The notes: generated by a model from the letters alone, not told the origin. Counted from the stretch's first letter, positions 51,509 to 62,100 are shown. The stretch: 64,000 bases of DNA from Umezawaea endophytica (GCF_025061645.1 NZ_JANYMP010000013.1:202997-266996); one strand, 5' to 3'. Made by a program: numbers and translations.

Positions 51509-51913
51509 ATGAATCCCACCGAGAAGAACGACACCACTCCGACAAGAGGTGGGACCAGTCGTCGAGCGGTGTTCTCGCGCGTCGCGGAGGGGGTGCTGGT
51601 CGGCCTCCCGTGCGTGCCCCTCACCGCGGTATCGGGCACAGCTCTGCTCGTCAACGTCGCCGTCGTCCTCTGCACCATCCCGATCGGACTTTTCCTGCGC
51701 GCCAAGGTGATGCGGCTACGCGGCCGGAACCCCGGAGGCGTGCTGGACGGCATCCGCACCGTCGGCAGTCGCCTTCTGCCCACAGCCGCCGCGGTGGCCC
51801 TGTCACGCGCGCTGGTCGACGACTTCCCCGAAATTCCCTTTGTCATGGCGGTGGTCGTCGCACTACTCGTCATTTTCTTCGGACAACGCCTGAGCGGCAA
51901 CGTCGGCGACTGA
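51509..51913 (+). CDS. Small membrane protein, function unknown
   Basis: A 134-residue protein with about three hydrophobic helices (VLVGLPCVPLTAVSGTALLVNVAVVLCTIPIGLFL, and the C-terminal FVMAVVVALLVIFFGQRL). A polar N-terminal tail of about 20 residues and a basic loop (RAKVMRLRGRNPG) between helices are present. GGAG lies four bases before ATG 51509. It stands alone between the catabolic island and the esterase gene. No family recognised. Confidence 0.6.
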   Translation: MNPTEKNDTTPTRGGTSRRAVFSRVAEGVLVGLPCVPLTAVSGTALLVNVAVVLCTIPIGLFLRAKVMRLRGRNPGGVLDGIRTVGSRLLPTAAAVALSRALVDDFPEIPFVMAVVVALLVIFFGQRLSGNVGD

Positions 51914-52021
51914 CCGATCTCCACCGAGAAATCATCCGAAATCAATCGCGACTCGATCGAGTGACATGCCCGCGGCCATTCCCCGTGCTACGGTCGCGGT
52001 CGCAGAAAAGGAAAAGGTAAC

Positions 52022-52972
52022 ATGACCAAGGACTACGACGCATTGCGCGCCGAGCGACTCGACCAGGTGAGCAAGAAGTACCGCAAGCAGATCGCTCGCA
52101 CCCCGAACGCGAAAGACGTCGGCGTCAAAGCCATGCGAGCGGGCATGAAGATGGCCATGATGACGGTCCGCCGAGCCAAGGGCGTGTCCGTGCGCGACAT
52201 CGAGATCCCCGGTCCCGCCGGTCCGATCCCGACTCGGATCTTCACCCCGGACGGGGTCGAGGGGCCGCTCGGCGTGGCGGTGAACCTGCACTTCGGCGGG
52301 TTCGTCGCGGGTGGTGGCATCAGCACGTTCGACGGCGCCCACTCCACCCTGGCCCTGGCAGTGGGCTGTGCCGTCGTCGCCCCGGACTTCCGCCTGCCTC
52401 CCGAGCACCCCTTCCCCGCCGGGATCGAGGACGTCTGGGCAGTGACGAACTGGGTGGCCGACAACGCCGCCGAGCAGGGCTGGGACAACTCGCGCATCGC
52501 GATCGGCGGCGGGTGCAGCGGCGGCAACCTCGCCTCGGTCATCGCCCTGATGGCTCGTGACGCGGGCGCGCCGACCCTCGCGTTGCAGTACCCGTGGTCC
52601 TTCCCCACCGACGCCCACTGCGACACCGAGTCCCAGCGGGAGTTCGCCGAGGGGTACGGCCTCGAAGCGGCCGACAACCAGTTCCTGATCTCGAAGTACA
52701 TGGGCGAGAACGGATCGAAGGACGACTGGCGTGTCTCTCCGCTGCTCGTGCCCTCGGTGGAAGGCGTCGCCCCGGCCGTGATGGTCGTCGGCGAATGGGA
52801 CATCCTGCGTGACGAGGTGGTCCAGTACGCGCGGCGCTTCGAAGAGGCAGGCGTCCCGGTGTCCTTGCACATCATCCCGTTGGAAGGTCACTTCCCGAAC
52901 CCGGACAACGACAACGCAGGGGAAACCGTGCTGCACAAGGCGTTGAGCGACCGCATCGGATCCACTCGATGA
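52022..52972 (+). CDS. HSL-like alpha/beta hydrolase (esterase family IV)
   Basis: A 316-residue hydrolase of the hormone-sensitive-lipase group. The HGG-type oxyanion motif appears as LHFGGFVAGG, followed by VVAPDFRLPPEHPFPAGIEDV, a family marker. The nucleophile elbow is GGCSGGN (Ser after Cys), with Asp in GEWDILRDE and His in PLEGHFPNP. It hydrolyses carboxyl esters of small acids or lipids. AAAGGAAAAGG precedes ATG 52022. Its stop overlaps the start of the desaturase-like gene (ATGA), so the two are coupled and likely act on one compound class. Confidence 0.88.
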   Translation: MTKDYDALRAERLDQVSKKYRKQIARTPNAKDVGVKAMRAGMKMAMMTVRRAKGVSVRDIEIPGPAGPIPTRIFTPDGVEGPLGVAVNLHFGGFVAGGGISTFDGAHSTLALAVGCAVVAPDFRLPPEHPFPAGIEDVWAVTNWVADNAAEQGWDNSRIAIGGGCSGGNLASVIALMARDAGAPTLALQYPWSFPTDAHCDTESQREFAEGYGLEAADNQFLISKYMGENGSKDDWRVSPLLVPSVEGVAPAVMVVGEWDILRDEVVQYARRFEEAGVPVSLHIIPLEGHFPNPDNDNAGETVLHKALSDRIGSTR

Positions 52973-54456
52973 CGTTCGACGTCGTGGTGGTCGGCGCCGG
53001 GCACAACGGTCTGGCGCTGGCCGCCCTTCTCCGTCGTGCCGGGCTGACCGTGGCGGTGGTCGAGCGGTCGGCGTCGACCGGTGGCCTGGCGACGACAGTC
53101 GAGCCGTTTCCCGGCCACCTGCACAACCCCCACGCCAACTACCTGTCCTACCAGGACGTCATGCCCGCCGGACTCGAACTGCCAGGACTGCGCACCGTCG
53201 TGCCCGAGACCCAGCACGGCGTGGCCTTCGCCGACGGCAGGCCGGGAGTGGTGCTGCACCGGCCCGACCTCGCCGACAGGACCCACCGCGGCCTTTCCGC
53301 GCTGTCGCGCACCGACGCCGACACCTACAGGGAGATCAAGGCACGAGCCGACACCCTCACCCCCGCCGTTCGCACGGTGCTGCACCAGCCGCCGACCCGC
53401 GAGTCGCTGGGCACGCACGCGGCCACCGTCACGGCCACGTTCGGGGGATTGGTCGGGCCTCTCGGAGGTGGAACGGCGTCCGCTGTCATCGACGACCTGT
53501 TCACCACCCCGGACCTGAGGTTGTTGCTGCGCCTGCTGACCATCGAACTGGGAGGTGCGCTCGACGAGCCCGGCGGAGACCTGTCGTTCCTGGGCTTCAC
53601 CCTGTGGATGATCGGCCGCAGGGCGATGCCCCTCGACGGCATGCGCTCCTACTCCGCGGCGCTGACCGAAGCCGCGACGGCGGCAGGCGCCCACGTGCAC
53701 CTGTCCACCGGGGCCGAGTCACTGCTCTTCGACGGCGACCGGGTCACCGGGGTCCGGAGCACCGGTGGCGAGCGAATTCACGCACGGCACGCTGTCGTGT
53801 CGACCCTGACGCTCGAACAGACCTTCACCGGACTCCTGCCGGACAAGCGGCTGTCCGTGGCAGACCGGTTGGCCCTGGACTCCTTCCAGCGCGCTCCGAC
53901 GACCACGATCGTGAGCCAGGCCTACGCCCTGACCACACCGCCGCGGTACCGATCAGCACGTCACCAGCCCGATCTGGACCGCTGCCACCAGACCTTCATC
54001 GGCTACGAGTCCACCGACGACATCACGGAGCACACCCAGGACCTGGACGCCGGCCTCCTGCCCCGACCGCGGGGCGCGGTACGGGTCAACTCGCTGTGGG
54101 ACAGCCTCCAGGCTCCGACCGACTCGCACATCGGGGCGGCGGACACCCACTTCCCCGACCCGGCCACGATGGCCGCCGAGGACTGGAAGCAGGTCGCGAG
54201 CACGTTTCCCGAAGCCCTCCTCGAAGTCTGGCAAACGGCGGCTCCCGGTCTGAAGGCGACCGCTACGACCTTCTCCGGGCCGGGCGACAATGATCGGAAG
54301 ATGCTCACACGGCTGGGAAAGTCCCAGTACCGCACCGCGATCCCCGGTCTCTACCTGGCGGGCACGGCAACCTACCCCGGCGGCGGAGTCCACGCGGCCT
54401 GCGCGGCCAACGCGGCAGGCGTGATCGTCGAAGACATCCAGCACCAGCTCACCTGA
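52969..54456 (+). CDS. Phytoene desaturase-like FAD/NAD(P) oxidoreductase
   Basis: A 495-residue flavoprotein. N-terminal VVVVGAGHNGLALAALLRRAGLTVAVVE plus STGGLATT is the FAD-binding start of CrtI/FAD-dependent amine oxidase-like desaturases. The C-terminal part has GLYLAGTATYPGGGVHAACAANAAGVIVED, the terminal motif of CrtI-like enzymes. Members desaturate, isomerise or oxidise carotenoids or other lipids; NAD(P)/FAD oxidoreductases of this type are also common outside carotenoid pathways. It is coupled to the esterase upstream. The sequence after its stop is a transposase relic only one codon away. Confidence 0.85.
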   Translation: MTFDVVVVGAGHNGLALAALLRRAGLTVAVVERSASTGGLATTVEPFPGHLHNPHANYLSYQDVMPAGLELPGLRTVVPETQHGVAFADGRPGVVLHRPDLADRTHRGLSALSRTDADTYREIKARADTLTPAVRTVLHQPPTRESLGTHAATVTATFGGLVGPLGGGTASAVIDDLFTTPDLRLLLRLLTIELGGALDEPGGDLSFLGFTLWMIGRRAMPLDGMRSYSAALTEAATAAGAHVHLSTGAESLLFDGDRVTGVRSTGGERIHARHAVVSTLTLEQTFTGLLPDKRLSVADRLALDSFQRAPTTTIVSQAYALTTPPRYRSARHQPDLDRCHQTFIGYESTDDITEHTQDLDAGLLPRPRGAVRVNSLWDSLQAPTDSHIGAADTHFPDPATMAAEDWKQVASTFPEALLEVWQTAAPGLKATATTFSGPGDNDRKMLTRLGKSQYRTAIPGLYLAGTATYPGGGVHAACAANAAGVIVEDIQHQLT

Positions 54457-54875
54457 CCCAGCGCGACGAGAAGCCTGGCCACCTGGTCTGCGACTTCTTC
54501 GAGGTTCCGACCGTGAGCGGCACCCGCCTGTACGTGCTCGCGGTCATAGAACACGGCAGCCGCCGAATCCGCGTCCTGGGCGCCACCGCGCCCCCAACCG
54601 CGGCCTGGGTCACCCACGCCGCGAAGAACTTCCTCACGGACCTCGCCGACGCGGGCAGCTCCGCACGGTTCCTGCTCCGCGACCGCGACGGGAAGTTCCC
54701 CGCCCTGCTCAATGCGGTTCTCGCTGACGCGGGCATCCAGGTCGTCCTCACCGGTGTCCGACTACCGCGGATGAACCCGATCATCGAACGCTGGATCAAG
54801 ACCTGCCGCCACGAACTCCCCGACCGCACCCTCCCCTGGAACCAACGACACCTGCTGCACACCCTGCGCGAGTGA
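54457..54875 (+). pseudogene. Integrase-core transposase C-terminal relic
   Basis: Right after the desaturase stop the frame reads QRDEKPGHLVCDFFEVPTVS and onward LYVLAVIEHGSRRIRVLGAT…SARFLLRDRDGKFPALLNAVLADAG…RMNPIIERWI. It has the DDE residues (D in CDFF, D in LLRDRD, E in IIERW) with the usual 34 residues between the last two. The N-terminal half and the IS ends are missing. It is a relic. Confidence 0.85.
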
Positions 54876-55194
54876 AACGACGATTTCGGTTACGTCCGTC
54901 CGGGCAGGAACGGCTGACCGGACGTCTGCCCGAAGGGGCGTATTTCTCGGTTGGTGAAATGCACTGTTCGAGATGTCGATCTCAACAGTTGGCGCCCAGC
55001 AACACGATGAGGATTGAATGCTCCATTCGGAGCCTTTCAGATCGGACTTGGCTCCGGTTCACTGTCGTGGGTCGGGGCGCCAGGGAAGAAATCCAGTTGC
55101 CACGCGACGCGTGGGCACATAACGTGATCGCCCATTCAATTCGCGGCCACGCGTCTCGTACCAGCATTGTTCATCAACGAAGGAGTGCGTTTAT
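54876..55194. other. Intergenic region upstream of the ChW protein
   Basis: About 320 bases of lower GC. A GTG frame (54872-55207) crosses it but has poor codon bias and overlaps the next gene's start, so I do not call it. It should contain the ChW gene's promoter. No repeat seen. Confidence 0.45.
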
Positions 55195-55743
55195 ATGCGA
55201 ATTCTGACAAGATCGACACGATTTGTCACGATAGGAGCACTGGCAGCCGCGCTCGGGTTATCGCCGTTTTCCTCGGCCTCCGCCGAAACCGGTCCCGATC
55301 GGTTGGAGGCAGCCGCGGCGAATGTCTTCTGCGTGCAGGACCATCTTCAGGCCGCCGGTTGGGAGGGGCCGTTCTGTCCGTCGAACGGCCAGACCGTCAC
55401 GCTGGGCACGACCGGCCAGAACCGCCGGATGGAGGCCCTGCGCCTAGGGATGACCGTCAACAACGTCGGCATCTGCCTTGAGGCACACGTTCAGAACATC
55501 GGCTGGCAGGGATGGGTCTGCCGGGGTAGCGGGCTGTACGCCGAGGTCGGCACGACGGGACAGAGCCTGCGCATGGAGGCGCTTTCTCTCCAGGTGCCTG
55601 TCGGAACCATGTGCGCGAACGCCTACGTGCAGAACATTGGTTGGCAGGGCGTGCGATGCGGTTCGAACAACGCGATCGTCACGGTGGGCACAACCGGGCA
55701 GAGCCTGACGATCGAGGCGCTGCAACTCACCTACACGCTTTGA
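55195..55743 (+). CDS. Secreted protein with three ChW (hydrophobic-W) repeats
   Basis: A 182-residue exported protein. Signal peptide about 1-30 (GALAAALGLSPFSSASA). The mature part is three ChW repeats of about 47 residues: …VQDHLQAAGWEGPFCPSNG…TLGTTGQNRRMEALRL, AHVQNIGWQGWVCRGSG…VGTTGQSLRMEAL and AYVQNIGWQGVRCGSNNA…VGTTGQSLTIEAL. The conserved Trp are W56, W104 and W150, with paired Cys in each. ChW repeats are known mainly from clostridial and other Gram-positive surface proteins. AAGGAG precedes ATG 55195. It ends at a hairpin. Confidence 0.88.
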   Translation: MRILTRSTRFVTIGALAAALGLSPFSSASAETGPDRLEAAAANVFCVQDHLQAAGWEGPFCPSNGQTVTLGTTGQNRRMEALRLGMTVNNVGICLEAHVQNIGWQGWVCRGSGLYAEVGTTGQSLRMEALSLQVPVGTMCANAYVQNIGWQGVRCGSNNAIVTVGTTGQSLTIEALQLTYTL

Positions 55744-55789
55744 CACCCTTGCCGGATCGCACACGGCTGAAATGAACAGGTGACGCCTT

Positions 55790-55816
55790 GGCGAGGCACC
55801 GAGCCGGTGCCTCGCC
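55790..55816 (+). terminator. Hairpin terminator of the ChW gene
   Basis: GGCGAGGCACCG (55790-55801) pairs perfectly with 55805-55816 around a 3-base loop, 47 bases after the stop. Confidence 0.75.
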
Positions 55817-56177
55817 CGGAGATGCTTACCAGCAAGCAGCGGGGGGTCCTGCCGCCGAGCCCGACAAACCGGGACGAGCCGGCGACTTCAATGATCGAAT
55901 CGCCGCCTTACAGGTAACCCTGGTACTGGACCGCCGGTATTGACCTCGGTTGAACAACACACGCGTCAGTTCAGAAAAGGTTCGCGTATTCCCAGCCCAG
56001 CGAGTAGGCCTTGGGTGGCGTCAGCCCAAGTGCGTGAGCCTCGTGTCGTTGGTCAGGTCCGGCTCGTCGAGCAGCCGCAGGTCGACCTTGCGCCTGCCGA
56101 AAACCTCATCCTGTGCCGCTCGAAAGTCGTCGCCGCTGGTAGAGCCGGGAGGCGTCACCGCGCTGGGAGCATGTCTG
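55817..56177. other. Non-coding flank of the insertion sequence
   Basis: About 360 bases between the ChW terminator and the transposase start. Terminal inverted repeats of the element should lie here, but I could not define a convincing end. A long open frame on the plus strand (from 55950) is only the 5' extension of the transposase frame. Confidence 0.4.
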
Positions 56178-57254
56178 GTGATCGTGTCCCTGCTGTACAA
56201 GGTAGCCAGGAAGCTGCTGTCTGTCCCGTCGGTGGTGCTGCGCAGCGAGACGGCCAAGGATGCCGAACTGCTCATACTGCGGCACGAGAACGCGATACTT
56301 CGTCGGCAGTCGACGGGTCCGGTCCGCTACGAGCCCGCTGACCGGTTCTGGCTCGCCGCCCTGTCCGGCTTGGTGGATCGTCACCGTTGGCGGGAGGTCT
56401 TCCCGGTCACGCCGGGCACCCTGCTCGCCTGGCACCGCAGGTTCGTCGCCTGCAAGTGGGACTACACCGCACATCGACGCATCGGCCGTCCATCGACACG
56501 AGCAGCGATCAAGACTCTCGTAGTACGACTCGCCAGAGACAACCCCCGGTGGGGAAACCGCCGCGTTTACGGTGAACTGGTCAGGCTCGGCCACCGCATC
56601 GCCCCCTCGACGGTCTGGCAGATCCTGCACGACGCGGGCATCGACCCTGCACCTCGCCGCACCGGTCCGACCTGGCGAGAGTTCCTCACCGCCCAAGCCG
56701 AAGGCATCATCGCGGCTGACTTCTTCCACCTCGACACTGTGCTCGGCACACGCCTCTACGCCCTGGCGTTCCTCGAACACCACACCCGGCGCCTGCACAT
56801 CACCGGCGTCACCGCCCACCCGACCCAGGCATGGACAGCGCAGCAGGCCAGGAATCTCGCCGCCGACCTCGGACACCGAATGGAGTCGCTCCGATTCGTG
56901 CTCCGCGACGGCAAGTACGGCCACACGTTCGACACCGTCTTCCACGCCGACGACCTGCGCGTACTCAGGAGCGCGCCACGGGCGCCCCGCATGAACGCCC
57001 ACTGCGAGCGGGTCATCGGCACCATCCGACGCGAACTCCTCGACCATATCCTGATCATGGATGAGGGTCATGCACGGCAAGTCCTGAAGACCTACGAAGA
57101 GCATTACAACGGACACAGACCCCATCAAGCCCGCGACCAACTAGCACCCGCGGGCTAGCAACACCCCGCCGCGGTACACGACCCCGACACCCGCAAAGTG
57201 CTCCGCACTCGCATCCTCGGCGGACTCATCAACGAGTACAGACATGCCGCTTGA
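56178..57254 (+). pseudogene. IS3/IS481-like integrase-core transposase with premature stop and active-site deletion
   Basis: From GTG 56178 (GGGAG eight bases upstream) the frame reads VIVSLLYKVARKLLSVPSVV… and covers HTH, HTH_21-like and rve domains. D is in AADFFHLDT and E in MNAHCERVIG. The second catalytic region reads LRDGKYG where relatives have LRDRDGKY, so two residues are lost and the D–E spacing is 32 instead of 34. A TAG at 57156-57158 interrupts the frame; beyond it the same frame continues QHPAAVHDPDTRKVLRTRIL and ends GGLINEYRHAA, the family's normal terminus at 57254. The element is almost certainly inactive. Confidence 0.85.
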
Positions 57255-57512
57255 CCAGCAGCGACGACTTTTCGAGCGGCACAAGGTCTGCTGCATGTGC
57301 CGGTACGCGGCCAGCGCGGTGTCGTTGACCGCCGTTCCGCCGCCTGCCAGCGCGGACAGCTGAACCCGGCTGCCTGGCCTGGGCTATATAACGAGCGGTG
57401 CCGCAGTAGCCCCAATCGCCGCCGACCGGACGGCAGCCGAGACCGCTGCGGCGACCGGACCGAGGACCACGGCGGCGGATGAGGTTTTCGGCAGGCGCAG
57501 GGTCGACGGTCG

Positions 57513-58676
57513 CTAGTCTGGACAGGGCTCAAGGCGATGCCATGTACCGTCTCTGCCTTCCGCCACTTCATGTTCTTCGGATGCGCGCCATCCGGATGGC
57601 CAAGTTGATGGAAGAGACCCGGAAGAACGGTGAGTAATCAGTGCTTTGTCGAATGAAGCGCCTTCATCGAGTTGTGTTTCAACGAATTGCCCCAACCTCG
57701 CGAAGGTTGCCCGCTCAAATAATGCCTTCTGCTTGAAGATCGCTTTGCTGAAAATGGCGTGGCCCGCGAACATCGCCTCGCTGAATTGAGACCATCCGCC
57801 GAATATTGCCGATGTGAACTGGGCGCCGCTGGTGAAGGTCGATCCATAGAAGGACGTATTGCCGTCAAAAGTTGCCTTGTCGAACCAAGCATAGCCGACT
57901 CGCACTCGGGCAAAAATGAGATCGATCAGATGGGCGCCGGTGAGATTGAGGCTGATATCAGGCCAAAAAGTGTCGACCGGATTATCGAGATCATCGCCTG
58001 GCCGTAGGTGGGTGATGAGAATCCCTTGGGCGGACAGGCGGACTTCACGCTCCTGAACGCGATTGTGGTGCTCGGCGCGGACTGCTTCGGCAGCTTCCTC
58101 GCCTGGGTCGTCAACGGGATTCGTGAAGGGCATGCGGAGGTAGGCGCATAGGAGATTGATCACGGTTAGTCGCTGGTGTGGGTTATCTTGTCCCAACCGT
58201 TCCAGTGCATACATGCCAGCCAGTCGCACCGGGGCCTTATCCGACCCGAGCTGCTCCGAGGACTTGGCGTACAGGTCTGTCACCCGACGCGCTTCCGCGT
58301 CATGGCGGATGTCTTCCTGTGCTCGATCATGCTGGGCCAGTTCGGAGTGACGCGCATCGAGCTCCAGCTCTTGCGTGCGCTGACGGCGGGCCGCCAGATA
58401 AAGGACAAAGAGCCCGCCTCCGCCCACGGCGATCGACGCTGCGACCTTCACCGCGTCCAAGTGTGCCACCGCCTTTTTCTCGGCGTCGGCTAGAGCGAGC
58501 GTGTCAATCCAGTGCCATAGCACCACCAGGACCACAATGGTTACCGCAAGCACCGCCGCTGCGACCGTCGGTACCATCCAGCGCGGCATTGCGTGCCGTG
58601 CCGCTAAAGCGGTAGGTGGACCTGTTAGGCAGGTCGTTACGGCCGGGGGCGTAGGCCGGTCTCTTGGTTCACTCAT
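57513..58676 (-). CDS. Membrane-anchored pentapeptide-repeat protein
   Basis: A 387-residue protein from ATG 58676. Two membrane helices near 45-65 and 80-100, a coiled-coil-prone charged stretch (RRQRTQELELDARHSELAQHDRAQEDIRHDAEARR), a conserved middle part (RLAGMYALERLGQDNPHQRLTVINLLCAYLRMPF), then pentapeptide repeats about 245-345 (A(N/D)LxF pattern: ARVRVGYAWFDKATFDGNTSFYGSTFTSGAQFTSAIFGGWSQFSEAMFAGHAIFSKAIF). This layout is that of actinobacterial pentapeptide-repeat proteins of unknown role. AT-rich for this genome, suggesting transfer. Neighbours are transposase relics. Confidence 0.85.
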   Translation of the reverse strand: MSEPRDRPTPPAVTTCLTGPPTALAARHAMPRWMVPTVAAAVLAVTIVVLVVLWHWIDTLALADAEKKAVAHLDAVKVAASIAVGGGGLFVLYLAARRQRTQELELDARHSELAQHDRAQEDIRHDAEARRVTDLYAKSSEQLGSDKAPVRLAGMYALERLGQDNPHQRLTVINLLCAYLRMPFTNPVDDPGEEAAEAVRAEHHNRVQEREVRLSAQGILITHLRPGDDLDNPVDTFWPDISLNLTGAHLIDLIFARVRVGYAWFDKATFDGNTSFYGSTFTSGAQFTSAIFGGWSQFSEAMFAGHAIFSKAIFKQKALFERATFARLGQFVETQLDEGASFDKALITHRSSGSLPSTWPSGWRASEEHEVAEGRDGTWHRLEPCPD

Positions 58677-58785
58677 GCAAGTAGGATCCCGTAGTCCGTT
58701 CCACTTCCTGAAACGTGCTGGTCCCACGGCAGCGAGCAGGTCGCACTTCGGCCCGCAGATGTCATTGTGGCAACGCTACTTTCCG

Positions 58786-59036
58786 TCAGGTCGACGGGAA
58801 GTAGGCAGCAACGTCTTGTGCCGTGATGAGTCGCCCACGCGAGGGTGCGAGCAGCTTGCGAGGAACGCCCGATCGGCGGGGGAGAACCGTAGTTGAGTGT
58901 TGCCCAGTTGCCGTTCCAGGATGGTGATCTGGTGTCGCAGCACCAGGATCTCCACGTCCTTGTCCCGATCGCGCATGGGGTGCAGGCGTAGTGCGAACGC
59001 GTTGGTCATGCCGAGGTAGGCCAGCCGAGGCAGCAT
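58786..59036 (-). pseudogene. Transposase N-terminal relic (second copy)
   Basis: Reads LAYLGMTNAFALRLHPMRDR then DKDVEILVLRHQITILERQL and GNTQLRFSPADRAFLAS, almost identical to the 32271 relic. Homology then ends; the C-terminal domain is absent. It marks another insertion of the same family. Confidence 0.75.
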
Positions 59037-59176
59037 GGCTGATCATCATGCCGCGCGCATCCGCAGCGGCATGATCACGACTGTATCCGCGCATGGGTCT
59101 CTGTAGACCCCTCAGTCACCTGCATGGATGACGTTTTCGGCAGGCATAGGGCCACATCGCTGAGCTGACGCGGATT

Positions 59177-62100
59177 TCAATGAACAATACTCAGGTGTTC
59201 CAGGGCTGTTCGGACCAGCATTGCGCGTGGTGAGCCAAGGCGTTCGAACAGCATGAGAGATTCCATGAGTTCGGTTTGCGCCTCAGTGTGTTTTCCCTGC
59301 TTGGCAAGAACTTTGCCAAGCACTTGGCGGCCGAAGGCCTCTTCGAACTGCATGGACCCCCTCTGGGCAAGTTCCACTCCGTGCCGTGAATGGATCTCTG
59401 CCTGAGAGAATAAGCCTTGTTCGGCGTACAGCTCGGCCAAGTTATTCATTGCGTTCGCATAAGCACGCTTATCATCATTGTATTTGTAGAGTTCCGCAGC
59501 TTGAGATTGATGTTGGGTTGCAAAATCAAAATTTCCCAAGTTCTGCTCAGTCTGGGCAAGATTGTTCAGCACAGTGGCCTCGTTGATCGTGTCACCTTCA
59601 CGGTGGACGATGTCGAAGGCTTCTCGTTGATGTGCCAGGGCTTCGGCTGTGCGCCCCTCCTGTCGCAGTGCAAGCGCTAGCTTGTCCAGTGTCATCACCA
59701 GATAGCGCGGTTCTTTCAACTCGACGGCGATGCGATGCGTGTATTCGGCGCGATCTAATGCGCCGAGTACGGTCCCCGCGCGATTATCGATGTCCTGAGT
59801 GGCATGCAGCACCAACAATTCGCCACGTCGGTCGCCGATCGCACGCGCGGAGGTAAGTCCCGTCTCCGCAACGGTGTGCCATTCGTGATCGATGAGCCTA
59901 ATCAAGCAGTAAGTATGTACGAGCCTCACAAGTTGCCACGTCTGTTCGTGCAGGCCTGCTTCGCTACCTGCATGCACCAGTCCGGTGAGGTTGGCCCACT
60001 CCTTGTCGAACCAGGACAACGCCTGTGACGCCGAAGCAGGGCCCGCTGCGGTGAGACTGGCGTTGAAGCTCAGCCCGTCCGACGCTGGCCGGATGAGCCG
60101 CCTGGCATGGTCGCACGCAATCAGGTAATGGTCCAGCAGGCGACTCAGGCTTTCGTTCCGTTCGTGCTCGCTCACCAACTCGCGAGCGTAAACCCGCACT
60201 AGGTCGTGGAGCATGAACGCATTCCGCCATTGCTCCACGATGAGATGTGCATCCACAAGGTTAGCGAGCCGCCCGGCTGCCGTACCCAGGTCGATGTCGC
60301 AGATAGCGGCGATGGCGTGTGGGCTTACCCAGCGGCCAGGAACCAGGCTTGTGGCGCGGAATGTGAGGGCCAGTTCGGCCGACAAGCTGCGATATGACAC
60401 CGCGAGCGCGGACTTCACGACATCGCCAGTATCGTAGAGACCGACGACACGCATCCGGATGGGCTCCCGGGACATCGCGGCGATCACCATCCTCATAGTC
60501 CATCTAGGACTAGGGAGAAGCGTGATCGTTGCGATCTTCAGGGCCAGAGGCAACCTGCCGCACAGTTCAACCAGCATCTTAGTGGCTGCTGGATCAGTTC
60601 TGGACAGTGGTTCGCCAGCCAACTCGTCCACTAGACGCGCTGACTCCTCATCTGACAGCGTGCCCACTGTGAGCATCCGAGCACCGTCGCTGATCACTAG
60701 TGATTCCAGTCTTCGGCGAGTGGTGACCAAGACTACCGAACCAGCGCTTGGTGGCAGGAGGAGTCGAACATGCTCGGGATCCCACGCGTCATCAAGCACC
60801 ACCAATACCTGTCGCTTAGCCAGCAAAGATCGATACAAGCCAACTTGGTCGTTCAGGTCACGCGGGACAGCATCCGCAGGCACGCCCAGCGCGAGCAGGA
60901 AACGGGTCAGTGCCTCCGATGGTTCCACCGAGTTGTGATTCGGCCCGAAACCGTGCATGTCGGCGAATAGTAACCCGCCGGGAAACAGTTCAGCTCGCCG
61001 ATGTCCCCATGTCACCGCCAACTCGGTTTTACCGATGCCAGGCGCGCCATCGATCAGGATAACCGTTGCTGCCGGTTCCCATTGAGCGCATATTCGATCG
61101 AGCCAGGCCAGTTCGGCAGCACGCCCAATGAACTCGTTGGCTGCGGCGGGAAGTTGAGTAGGCACAGCTGTCGAGTGGTGTTGCAGCAGGACTTTTTCGG
61201 AGGCGTTCAGCGTGCTTAGCGATAGGTCGTCACGCAGTATCCGTTCGTGCAGCTCTCGCAGGTTGGGGCCAGGTTCGATGCCCAACTCATCTATGAAGCG
61301 TCGGCGAGACCGGTGATATGTTTCCAGGGCATCTGCCCGCTGCCCTGATCGGTACAGCGCAAGCGTCATGTGTTCAACAAGTCGCTCTCGAAACGGATAC
61401 TCAGTAAGCAGTTGTCGGAGTTCGCCAATAAGTTCGAGGTGGCGGCCGAGTTCCAGCTCGGCGTCGATGCGCTCCTCCACAGCGGACAGGCGCAGTTCGT
61501 GGAGGTCGGTGGTGATTGGGTTGCCCGGCACGTCGGCTAGCACCTGGCCGCGCCACAGGCCAAGCGCCTCGCGCAGCAGCCTGGCTCGCGTCAGGGCGGG
61601 CTTGCCGCGGGCCGAGGAGATGAGCTGGCGGGCCTGGTGCAGGTCCAAGCGCACCGGGTCGACGGACAGCTGGTAGCCGGGCGGGCTGGTCAGAATGGCC
61701 GCCGAGCCGGTCGGGTCGGCCTCCTCGAGCAGCTTACGGAGCTTCGACACGTACCCGTGCACGATCGTGCGGGCGGTGGCGGGCGGGTCGTCGGCCCAGA
61801 TGCGGTCGACGATCTCGTCGATCGGCACGACCCGGTTCGCGTCCAGCACCAGCATGGCCAGCAGGCCGCGCATCCCCTTGCGCCCCAGCACCAGTGGACG
61901 ACCGTCGGCGAGTACTTGGAGTGGACCGAGGACGCCGAACTGCAAGCCACGCATGTTGCCGCTGCTCGCGGTCAAAAACGTCAGGAGTCCGTCTTCCGTA
62001 GCCCGTGCGTGAAGATCATTACGAGTGCGCACGGAGCGGCCGATCAAATCGTACTTGACTCGGACACGGTTGAGGTGCTCTTGGACAGTTGCCTCGGTGA

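Noticed and set aside
54872-55207. Possible 111-residue CDS after the transposase relic
   Set aside because: Poor codon bias, no recognisable domain, and it overlaps the ribosome site and start of the ChW gene.
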